From IMG/VR virus record IMGVR_UViG_3300021960_000208, positions 1 to 37,916 of that record: a stretch of 37,916 nucleotides of DNA, one strand, 5' to 3'. The notes beneath the pieces are model-generated. The model worked only from the letters and a program-made list of their open reading frames with translations, was not told the origin of the DNA and did no database searches. The stretch is from a virus. The position numbers and the translations under genes were made by a program. Position 1 is the first letter of the stretch. Every line of letters begins with the position of its first letter. Below, piece after piece: positions 6,567 through 15,434 of this stretch.

Positions 6567-8809
6567 TGTCGATCATTCAAGGCACGTCTAAGGCTGCTGG
6601 CGGTTTTTATACCATCGACCAGTCGACCCGGTTTAATGACGATGACTCAGCGTATCTGACTCGTACTCCGGGCAGTGCGAGCAGTCATACTACGTTTACG
6701 TTTTCGATGTGGATTAAACGATGTCAAACAGGGAACATGCGTTTATTCTCGACAGCCTTTGGCGTGTCGAACAAAGAAGATGAAATTTACTTTGAAAACC
6801 TCGACCGGCTGCAATGGCAAAGTTTTAACGGCGGTTCTTACGGATTTCGCCTACTTTCCAAAGCCGTGTACCGGGACTTTTCGGCGTGGATGCACATTGT
6901 AGCGGTACTCGACAGCACCAACGGAACAGCAGCAGACAGGCAGCGGCTTTATGTGAACGGTGAGCGTATCACCGCGTTTGATGCAGAGGTTCAGGCATCT
7001 GCCAGCTACGCCTCTTCGATTAACAACACACAAGCCCACTATATCAGCCGCTATTACGCCTCTGCTGTAGCCCTGTATGACGGCTACATGGCCGAGTTTT
7101 ATTTCATCGACGGCCAAGCACTAGACCCTTCCAGCTTTGGCGAAGTTAACAGCATCACTGGGCAGTGGGTGCCGATTGAATACACAGGCAGCTACGGCAC
7201 CAATGGTTTTTACATCACAGGCGAAGACTCCGCTGACCTTGGCGCTGATTACTCTGGCAACGGGAATGATTTCACGTCGTCAGGGCTGGCGACGAACGAT
7301 CAAGTCACCGACACGCCAACAAACAATCATTGTGTCATGCAACCCGTGTGGCTTTATGGCTCGACGGTTTCAAACGGCAACCTGAAAGTCATCACCGCCA
7401 ACAATGGCAACCCGTCTAACGCCTTTGGCACGGTAGGCATGTCGTCGGGTAAGTGGTACTGGGAGTACACACAGGACGTGGGTGCAACAACGATGTTGGG
7501 CATCGTCGCGGAGGAGTGGAACGCCAATAACTATCTTCACAACCTTACTCAAGCGTACCTCTACTACGCTGTTGACGGCAACAAGTATAACAACGGCTCC
7601 GGCGCTGCCTACGGGGCGTCTTATACGGTGGGCGATATAATCGGCGTTGCCTTCGATGCCGACACAGGCTCGTTGACGTTCTACAAGAACGGCGTGTCGC
7701 AGGGGGAAGCATACTCTGGCATCCCAGCTAGTACTTATTTCCCGTGCCACGACAGCAACTCCACAGCGGGGCATGGAGGCACCTTCAACTTTGGTCAACT
7801 AGGCTTCACCTACACCCCGCCCACCGACTTCATTGCACTATCCACCGCCAATCTAGACGACCCGACCATTGCGCTGCCCACCAACTATTTCCAGACTGTG
7901 CTGGACACTGGCGCGAATATCAAGACGACGGCAGAGGCGCTGTACACCGATCAGTTTGAGTGGATTAAAGATCGTGACAACATCAATAACCACCAGTTAA
8001 TCGACAGCGTGCGTGGCACTTCTGCTGTACTTCAGTCGAATACTACAGCGGCAGAAACTACCTATTCTGCTCCGAGTGGGAACAGTGTTGGTTGGGTTTG
8101 GAAAGCCAACGGTACAGGTAGCAGCAACACTGACGGCACTATCACATCAACGGTGTCAGCCAATCCAGCAGGGTTCAGCATTGTTAGCTATACAGGTAGT
8201 GGCACGGATGCCACAGTTGGGCATGGTCTTGGTATTACACCTAAGTTTTTCTTTGGGCGTAACCGCACAGGTCGTGCGGCTTGGAGTGACTGGTACACTT
8301 ATCATACTGGAATCGGGCAAGGCGGTTACATTTTCCTGAACACATCAGGTGTACAACAAACATCAACTGGCGTTTGGAATAACACGGCACCAACTTCTTC
8401 TGTATTTTCGTTAGGGGCAGGGTCTGGCCTAAATTATCCTGGTGATGCACATATTATGTACTGCTTCGCAGAGGTGGAAAACTTCAGCAAATTCGGCAGC
8501 TACACGGGCAATGGATCAGCTAATGGTCCGATGGTCAACTGCGGGTTCCTTCCCGCGTTCGTTATGGTGAAGGCATTATCTACGGCCAACGGCTGGAGCA
8601 TTGTGGACACCAAACGTGACATCTACAACCCAGTTAAAGCACAACTCGCGGCGAACGGCGCTGACGCAGAAGCGTCGGGGGTGGCTATGGACTTCCTATC
8701 CTCCGGGTTCAAAATCCGAGACACGTCCGCCGGATTTAATACCAACACCAACTCATACATCTACATGGCCTTCGCCGAATCACCTTTCAAAACTGCAAAC
8801 GCCCGATAG
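6566..8809 (+). CDS. LamG/SPRY adhesin, likely receptor-binding tail protein
   Basis: A 747-residue protein with three recognisable blocks. Residues about 15-200 look like a LamG/concanavalin-type lectin domain (FTFSMWIKR, RLYVNGERI, AEFYFIDGQAL). Residues about 255-420 resemble a B30.2/SPRY domain (GKWYWEY, GDIIGVAFDADTGSLTFYKNG). Residues about 425-745 match the large C-terminal domain called DUF7483 in phage adhesins (VGHGLGITPKFFF, ITSTVSANPAGFSIV, IYMAFAESPF). Such proteins bind cell-surface sugars or proteins. It follows the fibre gene and precedes a fibre-assembly chaperone. Domain calls were made by eye; the first two are fairly confident, the last moderately. Confidence 0.8.
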   Translation: MSIIQGTSKAAGGFYTIDQSTRFNDDDSAYLTRTPGSASSHTTFTFSMWIKRCQTGNMRLFSTAFGVSNKEDEIYFENLDRLQWQSFNGGSYGFRLLSKAVYRDFSAWMHIVAVLDSTNGTAADRQRLYVNGERITAFDAEVQASASYASSINNTQAHYISRYYASAVALYDGYMAEFYFIDGQALDPSSFGEVNSITGQWVPIEYTGSYGTNGFYITGEDSADLGADYSGNGNDFTSSGLATNDQVTDTPTNNHCVMQPVWLYGSTVSNGNLKVITANNGNPSNAFGTVGMSSGKWYWEYTQDVGATTMLGIVAEEWNANNYLHNLTQAYLYYAVDGNKYNNGSGAAYGASYTVGDIIGVAFDADTGSLTFYKNGVSQGEAYSGIPASTYFPCHDSNSTAGHGGTFNFGQLGFTYTPPTDFIALSTANLDDPTIALPTNYFQTVLDTGANIKTTAEALYTDQFEWIKDRDNINNHQLIDSVRGTSAVLQSNTTAAETTYSAPSGNSVGWVWKANGTGSSNTDGTITSTVSANPAGFSIVSYTGSGTDATVGHGLGITPKFFFGRNRTGRAAWSDWYTYHTGIGQGGYIFLNTSGVQQTSTGVWNNTAPTSSVFSLGAGSGLNYPGDAHIMYCFAEVENFSKFGSYTGNGSANGPMVNCGFLPAFVMVKALSTANGWSIVDTKRDIYNPVKAQLAANGADAEASGVAMDFLSSGFKIRDTSAGFNTNTNSYIYMAFAESPFKTANAR

Positions 8810-8818
8810 GAGGCACAC

Positions 8819-9403
8819 ATGACGACCATCTACAAATGTTGCCACGGGAAGACCATCCGACCGGGCAAGGCTTGGACCGATCAGACCGGCGTCACGCATC
8901 CGGCAAGCTGGTACGCATACAGCGCCGCGCAGAAAGCCGCGCTCGGCATCACCGAGATCGTGCAGCAGCCGCATCCAGACAGCCGGTTGTACACGTGGTC
9001 TTACAACGAGGACGGCACAGTAAACTCCACTCCTAAGCCTCTGGACGATATCAACGAGGTCGATGAAAACGGTGATCCGCTGCTTGACGAAAAAGGACAG
9101 CAGGTCGTCACGCTCGGCGTGAAATCTACGCTGATCGCCGAGGTCAAGGCGCAGCAGGGGTCGCTTCTCGCCAGCACCGACTGGGCCGTGATCCGCAAGG
9201 CCGACGCTGGCACAGATGTCCCTGCGAACATCGCAACGTGGCGTGCAGCGATCCGCAGCAAGGCGACCGAAATGGAAACGGCCATCTCCGGTTCAGCTGA
9301 CACAAATGCCATCGCTGCTCTCTTTGTCAATTATGTGCAGGATGATGTTGGGTCTATTATTAAGTCTGGTATCCTGTATGATTGGCCTGAGCTAGATGAA
9401 TAA
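8819..9403 (+). CDS. tail fibre assembly chaperone-like protein
   Basis: A 194-residue protein whose C-terminal half carries the typical fibre-assembly signature: a Leu-rich lead, ASTDWAVIRKADAGTDVP (about residues 119-136) and a WRAAIRSKA helix. This TDW...P...W..R pattern is that of the phage tail assembly chaperone family. The N-terminal half (HPASWYAYSAAQKAALGI) resembles the lead domain found on several such proteins. It probably helps fold or attach the fibre or adhesin just upstream. A clear AGGAGG precedes the ATG. Confidence 0.7.
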   Translation: MTTIYKCCHGKTIRPGKAWTDQTGVTHPASWYAYSAAQKAALGITEIVQQPHPDSRLYTWSYNEDGTVNSTPKPLDDINEVDENGDPLLDEKGQQVVTLGVKSTLIAEVKAQQGSLLASTDWAVIRKADAGTDVPANIATWRAAIRSKATEMETAISGSADTNAIAALFVNYVQDDVGSIIKSGILYDWPELDE

Positions 9404-9704
9404 GCTCCTAATCGCTCTATTGTTATTAGTTCCGACTAGCGTGTCAGGAATGAATATCACGTGCTACGATATAGATGCGGCCAGGAAAACACTTACAGAA
9501 GAAATAGGGTTTAAGGTTCAAGGTTACGGTATAAATATCAAAGGTGGATTGGTAACATTGTTCAAAACACCGGATGGAACTTTTATAATATCCGTAACTC
9601 CAGCTGAGTATCCTGACAAAATCTGTCCTATCATCGAAGGCACCAACTGGACTAACGTATTGACAAACTTGTTTAATGATGCTAAAATAGGCAAAAGGAA
9701 CTAA
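9396..9704 (+). CDS. small secreted protein, function unknown
   Basis: A 102-residue protein starting inside the previous gene by 8 bases. Residues 1-18 form a clear signal peptide (Lys at 3, then an Ile/Ala/Leu core, ending SVSG), so the mature part of about 84 residues should be exported. It contains two Cys residues (about 23 and 72) that could form a disulphide in the periplasm. The gene is AT-rich compared with its neighbours. Placed between fibre-assembly and collar genes, it could act in superinfection exclusion or lysis, but nothing in the sequence decides this. Confidence 0.6.
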   Translation: MNKLLIALLLLVPTSVSGMNITCYDIDAARKTLTEEIGFKVQGYGINIKGGLVTLFKTPDGTFIISVTPAEYPDKICPIIEGTNWTNVLTNLFNDAKIGKRN

Positions 9705-9707
9705 GAG

Positions 9708-10196
9708 ATGACTGTTGAATCCGCAACATATATCAGCCAGCTGAACTCGGCGCAGCCGACTGCGAGCGATAACATCTCAGAAGGCGATGATCATCTCCGA
9801 CTAATCAAGAGTGTTCTCAAGGCGCAGTTCCCTAACCTAGCGACCACTGCCGTAAATCCCACCTCTGCACAGCTGAACAAACTTGGATTCGAAACGGGCG
9901 CTGTTATGATGTATGCGTCTAATACGATTCCGACGACGCAGACGATCAGCGGCATCAACGACTGGCTCCTTTGCGACGGCACTGATTATTCGACAGTCAC
10001 CTACTCTGCTCTCTATAACATCATCGGGACCACCTTTGGAACATCCGGTTCTAACTTCAAGGTTCCGGATTATCGAACCTACTTTCCTGTAGGCGTCGGT
10101 TCAGGGTTTGTTCTAGGCACAGCTGGCACAGCGAGTGCAGCCACTGGCACCGATGTCCTGAAGTACCAGCCCATCAACTTTATCATAAAGACATGA
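9708..10196 (+). CDS. tail collar domain protein
   Basis: A 162-residue protein with an N-terminal segment (ASDNISEGDDHLRLIKSVLKAQFP) common on phage fibres and tip proteins. A collar-like domain follows at about residues 65-140 (GAVMMYASNTIP, WLLCDGTDYS, LYNIIGTTFG, FKVPDYRTYFPVGVG). This W..CDG...L...IG..FG..FKVPD.R pattern is diagnostic of the phage tail collar family. It probably sits at the tail tip or fibre base. The TGA overlaps the next ATG (ATGA). Confidence 0.8.
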   Translation: MTVESATYISQLNSAQPTASDNISEGDDHLRLIKSVLKAQFPNLATTAVNPTSAQLNKLGFETGAVMMYASNTIPTTQTISGINDWLLCDGTDYSTVTYSALYNIIGTTFGTSGSNFKVPDYRTYFPVGVGSGFVLGTAGTASAATGTDVLKYQPINFIIKT

Positions 10197-10444
10197 CGAT
10201 AAACTATAGAGGGGAGCGGTTCTCAGGATACAATTCTCCGAAGAGGACCCCCGGTAAGTCTAAGAAGTTTGCAGTTCTGGCAAAACAAGGCGACAAAGTA
10301 CGTCTTATTAGGTTTGGCGATCCTAATATGTCCATTAAAAAAGATCAGCCGAATCGTCGCAAGAGCTTTCGAGCAAGGCACAAATGCGACACCAACCCCC
10401 CCGGAAAACTAACAGCAAGATATTGGTCTTGCAAAAAATGGTAA
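10193..10444 (+). CDS. conserved small basic phage protein (DUF6321-like)
   Basis: An 83-residue basic protein with the order SGYNSPKRTPGKSKKFAVLA, a KVRLIRFGD strand, RR.SFRARHKC and TARYWSCKKW. This pattern (PKRTP, then VL.K.GDKVKLIRFG, then R.SFRARH, then YWS..VKW) matches a small family, DUF6321, found in many marine phages near capsid genes. Function unknown; a DNA or capsid-binding role is only suggested by charge. Translation is coupled to the collar gene through an ATGA overlap. Confidence 0.7.
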   Translation: MTINYRGERFSGYNSPKRTPGKSKKFAVLAKQGDKVRLIRFGDPNMSIKKDQPNRRKSFRARHKCDTNPPGKLTARYWSCKKW

Positions 10445-10454
10445 GGAGATAACG

Positions 10455-10571
10455 ATGGTTGCTAAATACAGCGGCAAGATGTCTGGCAAGATGGGTAATC
10501 GCAAGGTTCCCGGCCCCGGCGGAAACAAGATGCACAGCAAAGGTGCTGGTAATCGTTTCGGTAAGAAATGA
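10455..10571 (+). CDS. 38-residue basic glycine-rich phage protein
   Basis: Short frame MVAKYSGKMSGKMGNRK...NRFGKK with an AAGGAGAT ribosome site 6 bases before the ATG. It is rich in Gly, Lys and Asn and has no acidic residue. The final TGA overlaps the next ATG (AAATGA). I do not recognise a function. Coding is supported by the ribosome site, the coupled end and the composition, which matches the other small basic proteins of the structural block. Confidence 0.6.
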   Translation: MVAKYSGKMSGKMGNRKVPGPGGNKMHSKGAGNRFGKK

Positions 10572-10783
10572 ACTATAAAGAAAAAGCGAATCAAGCAGCG
10601 ATAATCTTAGAGAACCCAGTTTTCAAAGAAACGCTTGAACGACTCAGCAATGACTTGATCTCTCAATGGGGCATAGCTGAAACTACAGAAGAGAGAGAAC
10701 TTTGTTGGATGAAACTTAACGCCCTGCGTTCCATTAAGGAAGACCTAGAGGCAACCATCCATAACGCTAAAATAGAAGGGTAA
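10568..10783 (+). CDS. small helical phage protein upstream of scaffold
   Basis: A 71-residue, probably all-helical protein (AAIILENPVFKETLERLSNDLISQW, then a LCWMKLNALRSIKEDLEATI helix). Proteins with this ENP.F...L..L...L...W......EER...W..L.AL..I pattern occur in other phages just upstream of scaffold and capsid genes; their role is not established. It starts in an ATGA overlap and ends 4 bases before the scaffold gene. Confidence 0.65.
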   Translation: MNYKEKANQAAIILENPVFKETLERLSNDLISQWGIAETTEERELCWMKLNALRSIKEDLEATIHNAKIEG

Positions 10784-10787
10784 ACCA

Positions 10788-11750
10788 ATGAGTGAGGCAC
10801 CGACCAATCCCGAAGGGGAAGTCACTGAGCCAAAGCTTTCGATGTTCGATGTCATGTTTGGAAGTGAGGAGACCACTAATCCAGAACAAGCAGTCGAAGA
10901 ACCTGTCGATTCCGACGAGGAGTATGAAGCCCAAGATTATGACGAGGCGGAAGAGACAGAAGAAGTAGAGGTATACGACGACGAAGTTGAGACAGAAACC
11001 TCTCCAGCCTACACTGTCAAAGTTGACGGTGAAGAGTTTGAGGTTACTCTTGATGAACTGAGGAGCGGATACCAGCGGCAAGCAGACTATACTCGTAAGT
11101 CGCAGTCACTAGCGGAGCAGAGGAAAGCCTACGAAGCTAACCTTCAAGCTGTTCAGCAGGAGCGTAATCAGTACGCTCAGCTTCTTGAAAATATGTCGAT
11201 GAACCAGAACGCTGAACTCCAGCGTTTCGAAAAGATCGACTGGAAAGAACTCAAAGACACTGATCCTATGGAATACATGGAAAAGCGTCTTGAGTATCAG
11301 GAAGCGAAGGAGAAAGTAACTGAGTTGCAGAACGAGCGTTGGCGAGTTCAGCAGCAGAACGAAGCAGAATTGGCCAGTGTGCTACAGGAAAAAATCCAGA
11401 AAGAAGCGGAACTCCTCGCACAGAACTTGCCTGAGTATGCTGACCCTGGGTCAAACTTGAAAACTCGTTTGCGGGATTATAGTTTAGGTCTAGGGTTCTC
11501 TCCTCAAGACATTGACGGGATAACCGATCACCGCGTCGTAATGGTTCTGTATAAAGCTATGATGCAGGATCAGGGCGCTACGGCTCCTGTCAAGAAAGCT
11601 AAACAAGCTGCTCCTAAAGTTGTGAAGGCCGGAACGCCAGCTTCAAAAGCACAACGCTCGAAGCGAGACGCTCAGGCTAAGCGTGAAAGACTTGCAAAAA
11701 CGGGTAACCCTCGGGACGCCGCAAGTGTTTTTCTGGACTTAATCTCTTAA
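10788..11750 (+). CDS. capsid scaffolding protein
   Basis: A 320-residue, highly charged protein directly before the major capsid gene. Residues about 30-70 are very acidic. The YTVKVDGEEFEVTLDEL segment (about 72-88) is the conserved strand-turn unit of scaffold-like phage proteins. A long Gln/Glu-rich coiled coil spans about 95-220. The C-terminus is Lys/Ala-rich and basic (about 265-310), as expected for a scaffold that docks onto acidic capsid surfaces. It should guide prohead assembly and then leave. No protease signature is seen. Confidence 0.85.
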   Translation: MSEAPTNPEGEVTEPKLSMFDVMFGSEETTNPEQAVEEPVDSDEEYEAQDYDEAEETEEVEVYDDEVETETSPAYTVKVDGEEFEVTLDELRSGYQRQADYTRKSQSLAEQRKAYEANLQAVQQERNQYAQLLENMSMNQNAELQRFEKIDWKELKDTDPMEYMEKRLEYQEAKEKVTELQNERWRVQQQNEAELASVLQEKIQKEAELLAQNLPEYADPGSNLKTRLRDYSLGLGFSPQDIDGITDHRVVMVLYKAMMQDQGATAPVKKAKQAAPKVVKAGTPASKAQRSKRDAQAKRERLAKTGNPRDAASVFLDLIS

Positions 11751-11764
11751 AATAGGAGCTAAAC

Positions 11765-12718
11765 ATGGCACAGCCTACTGGTGTGTATGTTACGTTCTCC
11801 TCAGCTGGTCTTCGCGAAGACTTGGAGAACGTGATCTACGACATTTCCCCGACTGATACCCCGTTCATGTCTATGGGCGGTCGTATGGACGCGATTGCGG
11901 TAAACCACGAGTGGCAGACGGATGCCCTCGCTGCCGCTGTCGGTACGAACTACAACGAAGAAGGCGCGACTCTCACGGCGGCTGAACCGGCTGCTACGAC
12001 TCGCGAAGGCAACATCTGCCAGATCAGCCTCAAGACGACCCTCGTTTCCGGCACGCTTGATGCGGTGTCGAAGGCAGGTCGTCGCGAAGAACTGGCCTAT
12101 CAGATGTCCAAGCGTGCGAAGGAACTAAAGCGCGACATGGAGACGACGCTGGTCGGTACGAACCAGTCGAAGACTGCGATGTCGGCGGATAGCACCGTTC
12201 GTAAGCTTGGCTCGCTTCCGGCGTGGGTCGAGACCAATATCTCGCAGGGCGCGTCAGCGTCTACGCCGGGTAATGGTACGGCTCGTACCGATGGTACTCA
12301 GCGTACCTTCACCGAGACCCTTCTCAAAGCTTCGATTCTGTCGGCTTACGACGAAGGCGCTGACATCAAGTATCTGATGATGGCTCCGTCGAAGAAGCAG
12401 ACGTTCTCCAGCTTTGTTGGTGTCGGTGGCTCGGCGGGTGTGTCGAACTTCAACGATGTATCCGACCAGCGCATCATTGGCGGCATGGATGTGTACGTCA
12501 GTGACTTTGGTGAGATGGCCGTTGTCCCGAACCGCTTCCAGCGTGCTCGTGACGTTTGGCTGCTCGATCCGGAGTACTACGGCATCGCGTACCTGCGTCC
12601 GTTCTTCCAGAAGGAAGTGGCGTCTACGTCTGATGGTGAGCAGCGTGCGATCATCACCGAGTACACCCTTGTCGTTAAAAACGAGAAGGCGCTCGGTGCG
12701 GTCTACGACCTTACCTAA
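11765..12718 (+). CDS. major capsid protein, SU10/DUF5309 type
   Basis: A 317-residue HK97-fold capsid protein of the DUF5309 (SU10 major capsid) family as I recognise it: an N-terminal DISPTDTPFMSMGG.....NHEWQTD block at about 28-58, a central KAGRREELAYQMSKRAKELKRDME segment, and a C-terminal VVPNRF....WLLDPEYY.....PF block. It forms the icosahedral shell. AATAGGAGC gives a good ribosome site, codon use is GC-rich and even, as for a highly expressed gene, and a strong hairpin follows at 12726-12750. It lies directly after scaffold. Confidence 0.9.
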   Translation: MAQPTGVYVTFSSAGLREDLENVIYDISPTDTPFMSMGGRMDAIAVNHEWQTDALAAAVGTNYNEEGATLTAAEPAATTREGNICQISLKTTLVSGTLDAVSKAGRREELAYQMSKRAKELKRDMETTLVGTNQSKTAMSADSTVRKLGSLPAWVETNISQGASASTPGNGTARTDGTQRTFTETLLKASILSAYDEGADIKYLMMAPSKKQTFSSFVGVGGSAGVSNFNDVSDQRIIGGMDVYVSDFGEMAVVPNRFQRARDVWLLDPEYYGIAYLRPFFQKEVASTSDGEQRAIITEYTLVVKNEKALGAVYDLT

Positions 12719-12725
12719 GCCTAAA

Positions 12726-12750
12726 GGGGAGGGGCCTAGTGCCTCTCCCC
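12726..12750 (+). terminator. hairpin after the capsid gene
   Basis: Left arm 12726-12735 (GGGGAGGGGC) pairs with 12741-12750 (GCCTCTCCCC) through ten pairs including one G-U, with a 5-base loop CTAGT. Only a short ACCACTTT follows, so termination is probably partial. Leaky terminators after the major capsid gene are common in short-tailed phages and raise capsid over downstream products. The stem is seen; efficiency is inferred. Confidence 0.65.
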
Positions 12751-12771
12751 ACCACTTTGCAAGAGATAGTT

Positions 12772-13077
12772 ATGAGTGATCCAGTCAAGACAAAATTTAA
12801 TTACGACCACGAGACGGATAACGTCATTCTCCACAGTACCCAAGATGTCCAGCCGCTGCTAGAACTGAACAAAAAAGAACTTAACGGCGACTCGATGTAC
12901 GGCGGTGTTGCTAATTCCGGAATGCGCAAAGTTGCCAGCATCCCGTTGATCATCATCGAAAAGTGGAAGCGTGAGCTTGGTATTGATATCTATAACAAGA
13001 ACGACTGGTCCAAAGTCAAGCAACTGTTGAACGACCCCGAGAACAAGTTTCTCAGAACACATGAGAGCAAACTCTAA
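12772..13077 (+). CDS. conserved phage protein downstream of capsid
   Basis: The open frame begins at 12739 inside the terminator hairpin, so I place the start at the ATG 12772 (MSDPVKTKFNYDH). This gives 101 residues. The core IPLIIIEKWKRELGIDIYNKNDW....LLNDPENKFLRT (about 57-95) is a pattern I know from a conserved small protein next to capsid or adaptor genes in other short-tailed phages. Its function is unknown. It might be a capsid or head-completion accessory. The TAATG junction couples it to the adaptor gene. Confidence 0.7.
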   Translation: MSDPVKTKFNYDHETDNVILHSTQDVQPLLELNKKELNGDSMYGGVANSGMRKVASIPLIIIEKWKRELGIDIYNKNDWSKVKQLLNDPENKFLRTHESKL

Positions 13078-13727
13078 TGAGCCTTTCAACGTACTCAGAA
13101 CTGAAGACCAGCATAGCAAACTACCTGAACAGGAGTGACCTCACTGATGTCATTCCTGATTTCATTACGCTGACTGAAAACCGTCTGAACCGTGAGCTTC
13201 GCGTCAGGGCGAACATGGTCCGGGCGACGACGACAACGACTTCTGGTACGGCTTTTTATGATCTTCCCAGCGATCTGATCGAGCTACGGAACATCACATA
13301 TGACACTTCGTCCTCCAGCTATGCTCTTACTTATCTGTCTCCTGAGTCGTCAAGTCGAGAGTATGGCTCTACGGGTAACGGGTTTCCGAGGGCATACACA
13401 AATCTTGGAAAGAACATAAAGCTCGCTCCTACTCCGGATGGAGCTTATACGATCAATATCAATTACTTTCAGAAGCTGAACTCGTTGTCGGACAGCGTTA
13501 CGTCCAACGATGTTCTCACTGAGTTTCCTGATCTGTACCTCTTTGGCTCTTGCATGGAAGGGGCTATTTATCTGAACGATACAGAGCAGACTCAGAGGTT
13601 CGCCTCTATTTTCCAAGCTACTCTCGATGAGGTTAAGCGGTCGGAAGAAGCTGCGCGATACAGCGGTACAGTTATGACGATGACTGTTCAAGGCGACCCC
13701 GGTTCTCTGGTTCGTAGGGGTGCCTGA
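13077..13727 (+). CDS. head-tail adaptor protein, SU10 type
   Basis: A 216-residue protein with the start LSTYSELKTSIANYLNRSDL and then IPDFITLTENRLNRELRVR (about 26-44), the hallmark of the SU10-type adaptor family. A beta-rich middle and the FPDLYLFGSCMEGAIYL helix (about 150-166) follow. Adaptors bind the portal crown and connect it to the tail nozzle. The SU10-like assignment agrees with the capsid and portal types. It is coupled to both neighbours by TAATG and TGATG overlaps. Confidence 0.8.
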   Translation: MSLSTYSELKTSIANYLNRSDLTDVIPDFITLTENRLNRELRVRANMVRATTTTTSGTAFYDLPSDLIELRNITYDTSSSSYALTYLSPESSSREYGSTGNGFPRAYTNLGKNIKLAPTPDGAYTININYFQKLNSLSDSVTSNDVLTEFPDLYLFGSCMEGAIYLNDTEQTQRFASIFQATLDEVKRSEEAARYSGTVMTMTVQGDPGSLVRRGA

Positions 13728-13870
13728 TGCCTACCAATTGGGTAAACGACGAGTTTGATCTGATACAGGAGTCTGGCGGAAATCTCCTGTACGAAGATGC
13801 AGACTATATAGCTCTTCAAGAGTGGAACTCAACTGTTTGGACAGAGGACACGACGACGGGCAATGGCTAA
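13727..13870 (+). CDS. 47-residue phage protein between adaptor and nozzle
   Basis: Short acidic frame MPTNWVNDEFDLIQESGGNL, with Trp at 5, 33 and 38, ending TTTGNG. It fills the gap between adaptor and nozzle, with an ATG overlapping the upstream TGA and a stop 8 bases inside the next gene. Small proteins with an LI.E.GG.LL.E....L pattern occur at this position in related phages, without known function. The tight overlap on both sides argues for a real gene. Confidence 0.65.
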   Translation: MPTNWVNDEFDLIQESGGNLLYEDADYIALQEWNSTVWTEDTTTGNG

Positions 13871-15434
13871 GCAACTCTTCGATATCTCGTCTTCGGCGCA
13901 GGGCAGGTTCTCTTTGAACAAGGACCTGTCGCCTTATGATATGCCGCCGTCTTTGTTCAATGATGTCCAGAATGTCCGGTTCATCGATGGCAAGGCTGGC
14001 AAGATACTCGGACATACGTCGGTCCTAGGTACTCCTACCGCTCCTCCCTATTGGGCTGTCAGCTGGCTACAGGGCAGTACGAACCTCTGGATTTACGGGG
14101 GTCTCACTGATCTTTATAAGATCGATGGGACGACTCATAGCTCTGTGACGCGAGCCTCTGGTGCCTATACGACCCTGAGCGGTACGACGAACAACTGGCA
14201 GGGCGGTGTCCTAGGTGGCGTGTTGGTATGCACCAATGGCCTCGATGTTCCTCAAAGTTTTACCCAAGCTGGCTCACAGTTCACCGATTTGTCCGACTGG
14301 CCAGCTACGCTGAGGTGCAAGGCGATTGTCCCGTTCAGAAACCATCTGGTCGCTCTGAACCTGACGGACAGCGGCACAGCTAAGCCGTTTACGATCCGCT
14401 GGAGTGACGCTATTCCTGCTGGCGCATCTACCAATGGTGCCGACACTTGGAACACTGCGAGCACAGCGTCTGAATCAGCAGAGACCTCGCTCACTGGTAC
14501 TAAGGGCCATGTGCTCAATGCGCTTCAGCTTGGTAACGAACTTGTTGTCTATAAAGAGGATAGTGTGTACGCACTGAACTATGTTGGTGGTGCGTTTACC
14601 TTCAATGTCCGAGAGAAGTTCAAGGATACTGGCCTATTCGCCAGAAACGCTGTGATCGACCTAGGCGACGGTCGTCATGTGATGATGTCTACTAATGATG
14701 TTGTTATTCATAACGGCAATACTCTAAACAGCGTCATTGACGATAAGGTCAAGACATTTCTGTTCTCTGAGATCGACTCAACGTACTACTATAAGACCTT
14801 CTTGGCTCATAACAAGATTCGAAACGAGGTCTGGATTTGCTTCCCCTCGACAGGTGCTACTAACGGGTTCCCGGACACAGCATTGATCTGGAACTATCGA
14901 GATGAAACGTGGTCTACCCGTGACCTTCCGAATATCAACTTTGCTGCCAAGGGTCTTGTAAACCCTGCACTGACGAACACTTGGACCGCAGCGACCGGGC
15001 AGTGGGAGACCAATGCTCTGGTCTGGGGCCAACAGGAATATAACCCGGCGATTGATTCGCTTCTGATGTGCGGCACCAATGATACAAAGATGTACCTAGC
15101 TGACTCCGGTACGACCTTCGACGGTACATCGTTCAATACAATCCTGGAGCGCGTCGGACTGAACGCCGGTCGAACGGATGCAGTCAAGTCGATTACCCGT
15201 GTCTATCCGAGGATCGAGGGAACCGGGACAGTCAACATCAGCATCGGCGCTGAGCTAGAACCGTATGCCGGTGTCTTTTATAATGATCCCGTTGCCTTTA
15301 CCATCGGCACCGACTCGAAGGTAGATTGCCGAGTTCGTGGTCGTTATATGGCGATCAAGATCGAGAGCGCAGCGGATACACAATTCAGGCTTTCCGGGTA
15401 TTCTGTTGAATCAGAGATTGTGTCTGATCGATGA
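13863..15434 (+). CDS. tail nozzle / beta-propeller protein
   Basis: A 523-residue, beta-rich protein. The N-terminal block (GRFSLNKDLSPYDMPPSLFNDVQNVRFIDGKAGKILG, in part residues 13-49) and repeated Trp/Tyr-containing blades (WLQGSTNLWIYGG, ALQLGNELVVYKEDSVYAL, HVMMSTNDVVIHNG, EVWICFPS) are those of the propeller-type tail tube or nozzle proteins. It should form the distal conduit and the binding site for fibres. It follows the adaptor, as in SU10 and other short-tailed phages. Confidence 0.8.
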   Translation: MAKQLFDISSSAQGRFSLNKDLSPYDMPPSLFNDVQNVRFIDGKAGKILGHTSVLGTPTAPPYWAVSWLQGSTNLWIYGGLTDLYKIDGTTHSSVTRASGAYTTLSGTTNNWQGGVLGGVLVCTNGLDVPQSFTQAGSQFTDLSDWPATLRCKAIVPFRNHLVALNLTDSGTAKPFTIRWSDAIPAGASTNGADTWNTASTASESAETSLTGTKGHVLNALQLGNELVVYKEDSVYALNYVGGAFTFNVREKFKDTGLFARNAVIDLGDGRHVMMSTNDVVIHNGNTLNSVIDDKVKTFLFSEIDSTYYYKTFLAHNKIRNEVWICFPSTGATNGFPDTALIWNYRDETWSTRDLPNINFAAKGLVNPALTNTWTAATGQWETNALVWGQQEYNPAIDSLLMCGTNDTKMYLADSGTTFDGTSFNTILERVGLNAGRTDAVKSITRVYPRIEGTGTVNISIGAELEPYAGVFYNDPVAFTIGTDSKVDCRVRGRYMAIKIESAADTQFRLSGYSVESEIVSDR

